Notes under the pieces: model-generated
The model's input: only the letters and a program-made list of their open reading frames with translations
Databases searched by the model: none
Told to the model about the DNA's origin: nothing
Part shown: positions 62,393 to 64,000 of the stretch, piece after piece
How positions within the stretch are numbered: position 1 is the stretch's first letter
Layout: every line of letters begins with the position of its first letter
Position numbers and translations under genes: made by a program
NCBI GenBank assembly: GCA_030431255.1
Contig: JAUIJL010000013.1
Coordinates: forward strand, 62,001 to 126,000
Reading direction: 5' to 3'
DNA length: 64,000 nucleotides
From: Thermoanaerobaculia bacterium
GTDB taxonomy: Bacteria > Acidobacteriota > Thermoanaerobaculia > Multivoradales > J023

Positions 62393-63073
62393 TTGTCCGA
62401 AACCCATGCATCCACCTCCCAAGCCGATCCGTCTGACACCCATTCCGCATCGGCGACGCAGACCACGAACGATTCATCCGAGAGATGCAACGACCCCGAG
62501 GGTACCTCGCATTTTCGGATCGAGCTGGGCATCAATCTGCGGGGGGCAACGATGACCGGCACCAATCCGAACTCGCGCTTCTTCCCGCTTCAGCACGAAA
62601 TGATCGACATCACGGACCCTCACCACCCTCGACCCGCTTGGCCGACCCAGCCCCGAGCAGGGGACCGGCTCTCTTTTCGGCTGGTGGACATCAGCTCCTT
62701 GGACGGCGGTCCGGCGGAGCACAGCTATCCGAGATTCGCCGTCATCCGCTTCTATTTCACCCGGCGAGATGTTCCATTGGGTGTGGAAAAGAGCCCTTTT
62801 GTGGGCTCGCCCCATCACTGGCAAATCGCATCTTCACCTGAGCATTCCGTGAGCCCGGTCTACAGCCGGCCCCTCGATAAGGTCCTACCCACTTGGAAGA
62901 TCCACCATGTCGACGAGCGCGACAACGCCCAGGACGAGGTCACGTTCGCCCCGGTCCAAGGCCGCCGGATCTTCGAGCTTTCGGTGCTGCTCGCCGCTCA
63001 GCGGGGGACCTTCGTCGATCAATTTATCGTCGATCCGGAAATGATCGTCAGCGGAACAAGTGGTGGCGGCTGA
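62393..63073 (+). CDS. Orphan protein in the sigma-54 operon (TTG start)
   Basis: A 226-residue protein that I do not recognise. A Ser/Thr-rich N-terminus of about 35 residues precedes a domain with SHFRIELGINLRGATMTGTN, PRAGDRLSFRLVDISS, FAVIRFYFTRRDVPLG and FELSVLLAAQRGTFVDQFIV. The mix of short strands and aromatic residues suggests a beta-fold; no signal peptide or membrane span is seen. The TTG start has GGAG seven bases upstream. It lies 88 bases after the small protein and no terminator intervenes, so both probably belong to one sigma-54 transcript. Confidence 0.75.
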   Translation: MSETHASTSQADPSDTHSASATQTTNDSSERCNDPEGTSHFRIELGINLRGATMTGTNPNSRFFPLQHEMIDITDPHHPRPAWPTQPRAGDRLSFRLVDISSLDGGPAEHSYPRFAVIRFYFTRRDVPLGVEKSPFVGSPHHWQIASSPEHSVSPVYSRPLDKVLPTWKIHHVDERDNAQDEVTFAPVQGRRIFELSVLLAAQRGTFVDQFIVDPEMIVSGTSGGG

Positions 63074-63082
63074 GATCCGACT

Positions 63083-63999
63083 TCACCGATCGGACCTCAT
63101 CGATCCGGGCTGCTCGAGCCGCGACGTCATGAGCCGAAAGCGAGGATCCGCGCGCAAACGTAAGAGATCCAGCTCGGCATCGACTTGGTGACGGCTGAGG
63201 CCCGAGGTCAAAACCGCTTCGAGCCGCTCCAGGGCTCGGTCGCGCCGGTGACAAATTTCTTCGGCGATCGCGACTCGGAAATGGGATTGCAGATCCGCCT
63301 GCTCCTCGATCGGGCCGAAAGGCTCGATGCCCAATTCAGCTCGCTCACAGCTCCCGGCGCGGGCCAACGCCAAGATCCGGCGGCTGCGCAAGCCGACATG
63401 CCCGGGCGCGGTTTCCAAATCCTTGTCGAGCAACCGAATGGCTTGGCCGTAGCTGTCGGCGGCGTCCTGCTTTCGACCCGGAATCTGGCGTTGGGCATCC
63501 GCGAGGTTGAGCCAAAAGTTGAAGTCGTGGGAAGCGCCTCCCGTGCGCAGGGCCTGCGCAAAGAGCTCGGCCGCCTTGGAATAAAGGCCGCGGTCGAAAT
63601 AGAGAGTGCCCAGATTCGACAGCAAGGTGGCATCGGGCCGAACCTTGAGGGCCCGTTGGAAGGTGGCGGCGGCCTCGTCGACCTGCCCGAGGGCATATTG
63701 CACGCCACCCAAATTGCGCAACGCGTTGACGTTGTCGGGGGCCAGATTCAAGCTGGACCGGAATTGCCGCTCCGCCTCCGCATAACGTCCCTGCTGATAA
63801 AGCAGAGCCCCCAGATGATCCGAGTACATGGGCTCGGGACGAAGCTCGATCGCCTGCCGGTAGAAATCCTCTGCCAGGTCGAGCCGCCCTCCGGTCTCCG
63901 CCAGGCGGGCCAGGCCGAAGTGGGCGTCGCCATGGGTCGGATCGAGCTCAAGGGCCGTGTCGAGCTCCTTGCGAGCCGCTTCCCGTCGGCCTGCCAACA
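63083..63999 (-). CDS. TPR-repeat protein, truncated by window end
   Basis: The visible 305 residues are the C-terminal part; the frame stays open to the last base, so the start lies beyond the window. At least five TPR units are seen (GDAHFGLARLAETGGRLDLA, EPMYSDHLGALLYQQGRYAE, NVNALRNLGGVQYALGQVDE, DATLLSNLGTLYFDRGLYSK). The last 100 residues are less repetitive (ERAELGIEPFGPIEEQADLQ) and end SRLEQPGSMRSDR. It resembles the tails of surface or O-GlcNAc-transferase-like TPR proteins, but no catalytic domain is visible. It is convergent with the sigma-54 operon. Confidence 0.85.
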   Translation of the reverse strand, partial: LAGRREAARKELDTALELDPTHGDAHFGLARLAETGGRLDLAEDFYRQAIELRPEPMYSDHLGALLYQQGRYAEAERQFRSSLNLAPDNVNALRNLGGVQYALGQVDEAAATFQRALKVRPDATLLSNLGTLYFDRGLYSKAAELFAQALRTGGASHDFNFWLNLADAQRQIPGRKQDAADSYGQAIRLLDKDLETAPGHVGLRSRRILALARAGSCERAELGIEPFGPIEEQADLQSHFRVAIAEEICHRRDRALERLEAVLTSGLSRHQVDAELDLLRLRADPRFRLMTSRLEQPGSMRSDR

Positions 64000-64000
64000 G

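Overview
The window looks like a GC-rich chromosome segment of an uncultured-type Acidobacteriota, possibly near Thermoanaerobaculia. The clues are two very large duplicated FtsX/MacB-type permeases of the acidobacterial ADOP kind (6.3-8.8 kb and 54.7-57.1 kb), a VCBS/FG-GAP propeller protein of the CRTAC1 type, several TPR lipoproteins, IPTL-CTERM-like sorting tails, secreted metallopeptidases and high GC in third codon positions. This placement rests on family content, not on a phylogeny. I see no rRNA, tRNA, CRISPR array, prophage or intact insertion sequence. Layout, left half: end of a Lon protease gene; a thioredoxin-fold secreted protein; a large M36 peptidase; a small orphan; ADOP permease 1; a PaaK-like adenylate-forming enzyme divergent from an ASCH protein; a TonB remnant; a DUF2911+TPR secreted protein; homocysteine methyltransferase; a PAP2-type membrane enzyme and a lipoprotein-anchored methyltransferase; an ABC exporter; a coupled propeller/TPR lipoprotein pair; a P-domain protein with IPTL-CTERM tail; the metB-aspartate kinase operon behind a SAM-I riboswitch; an AlaX-type editing protein; and a fatty acyl-CoA ligase. 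Layout, right half: a 1-kb gene-free stretch with a strong promoter and a strong terminator (candidate non-coding RNA or attenuated leader); an orphan gene; an ECF sigma/anti-sigma/membrane-protein operon; a HEAT-cyclophilin lipoprotein; a cytochrome c maturation operon ccmABCDEF with a cysteine-type CcmE; a sodium:solute symporter with its small partner; hsp20 with a CIRCE-spaced operator; a two-gene cassette with an SMC/ABC-like ATPase; a TPR protein; a quinone oxidoreductase; an aminotransferase; an MBOAT/SGNH acyl-transfer pair; a LOG-family hydrolase; a Cys-rich secreted protein; ADOP permease 2; a secreted protein plus PA/Calx-beta metallopeptidase; and a sigma-54 activator divergent from a textbook -24/-12 promoter that heads two orphan proteins. 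A truncated TPR gene ends the window. The most notable candidates for something not yet described are: (1) the ATPase plus partner cassette at 44.5-47.2 kb, which resembles an ABC three-component conflict system without a visible effector; (2) the sigma-54 module at 60.1-63.1 kb, with ten-base-phased repeats upstream of its promoter and two unrecognised products; (3) the promoter-to-terminator unit at 30.12-30.60 kb that contains no gene; (4) the SAM-I riboswitch leader with a small open frame abutting metB and two competing hairpins. A theme of the whole window is short perfect tandem repeats (9 to 27 bases) placed in gene-upstream regions, plus dispersed GTAGGGGCGGGGCTTGCC-type palindromic repeats.
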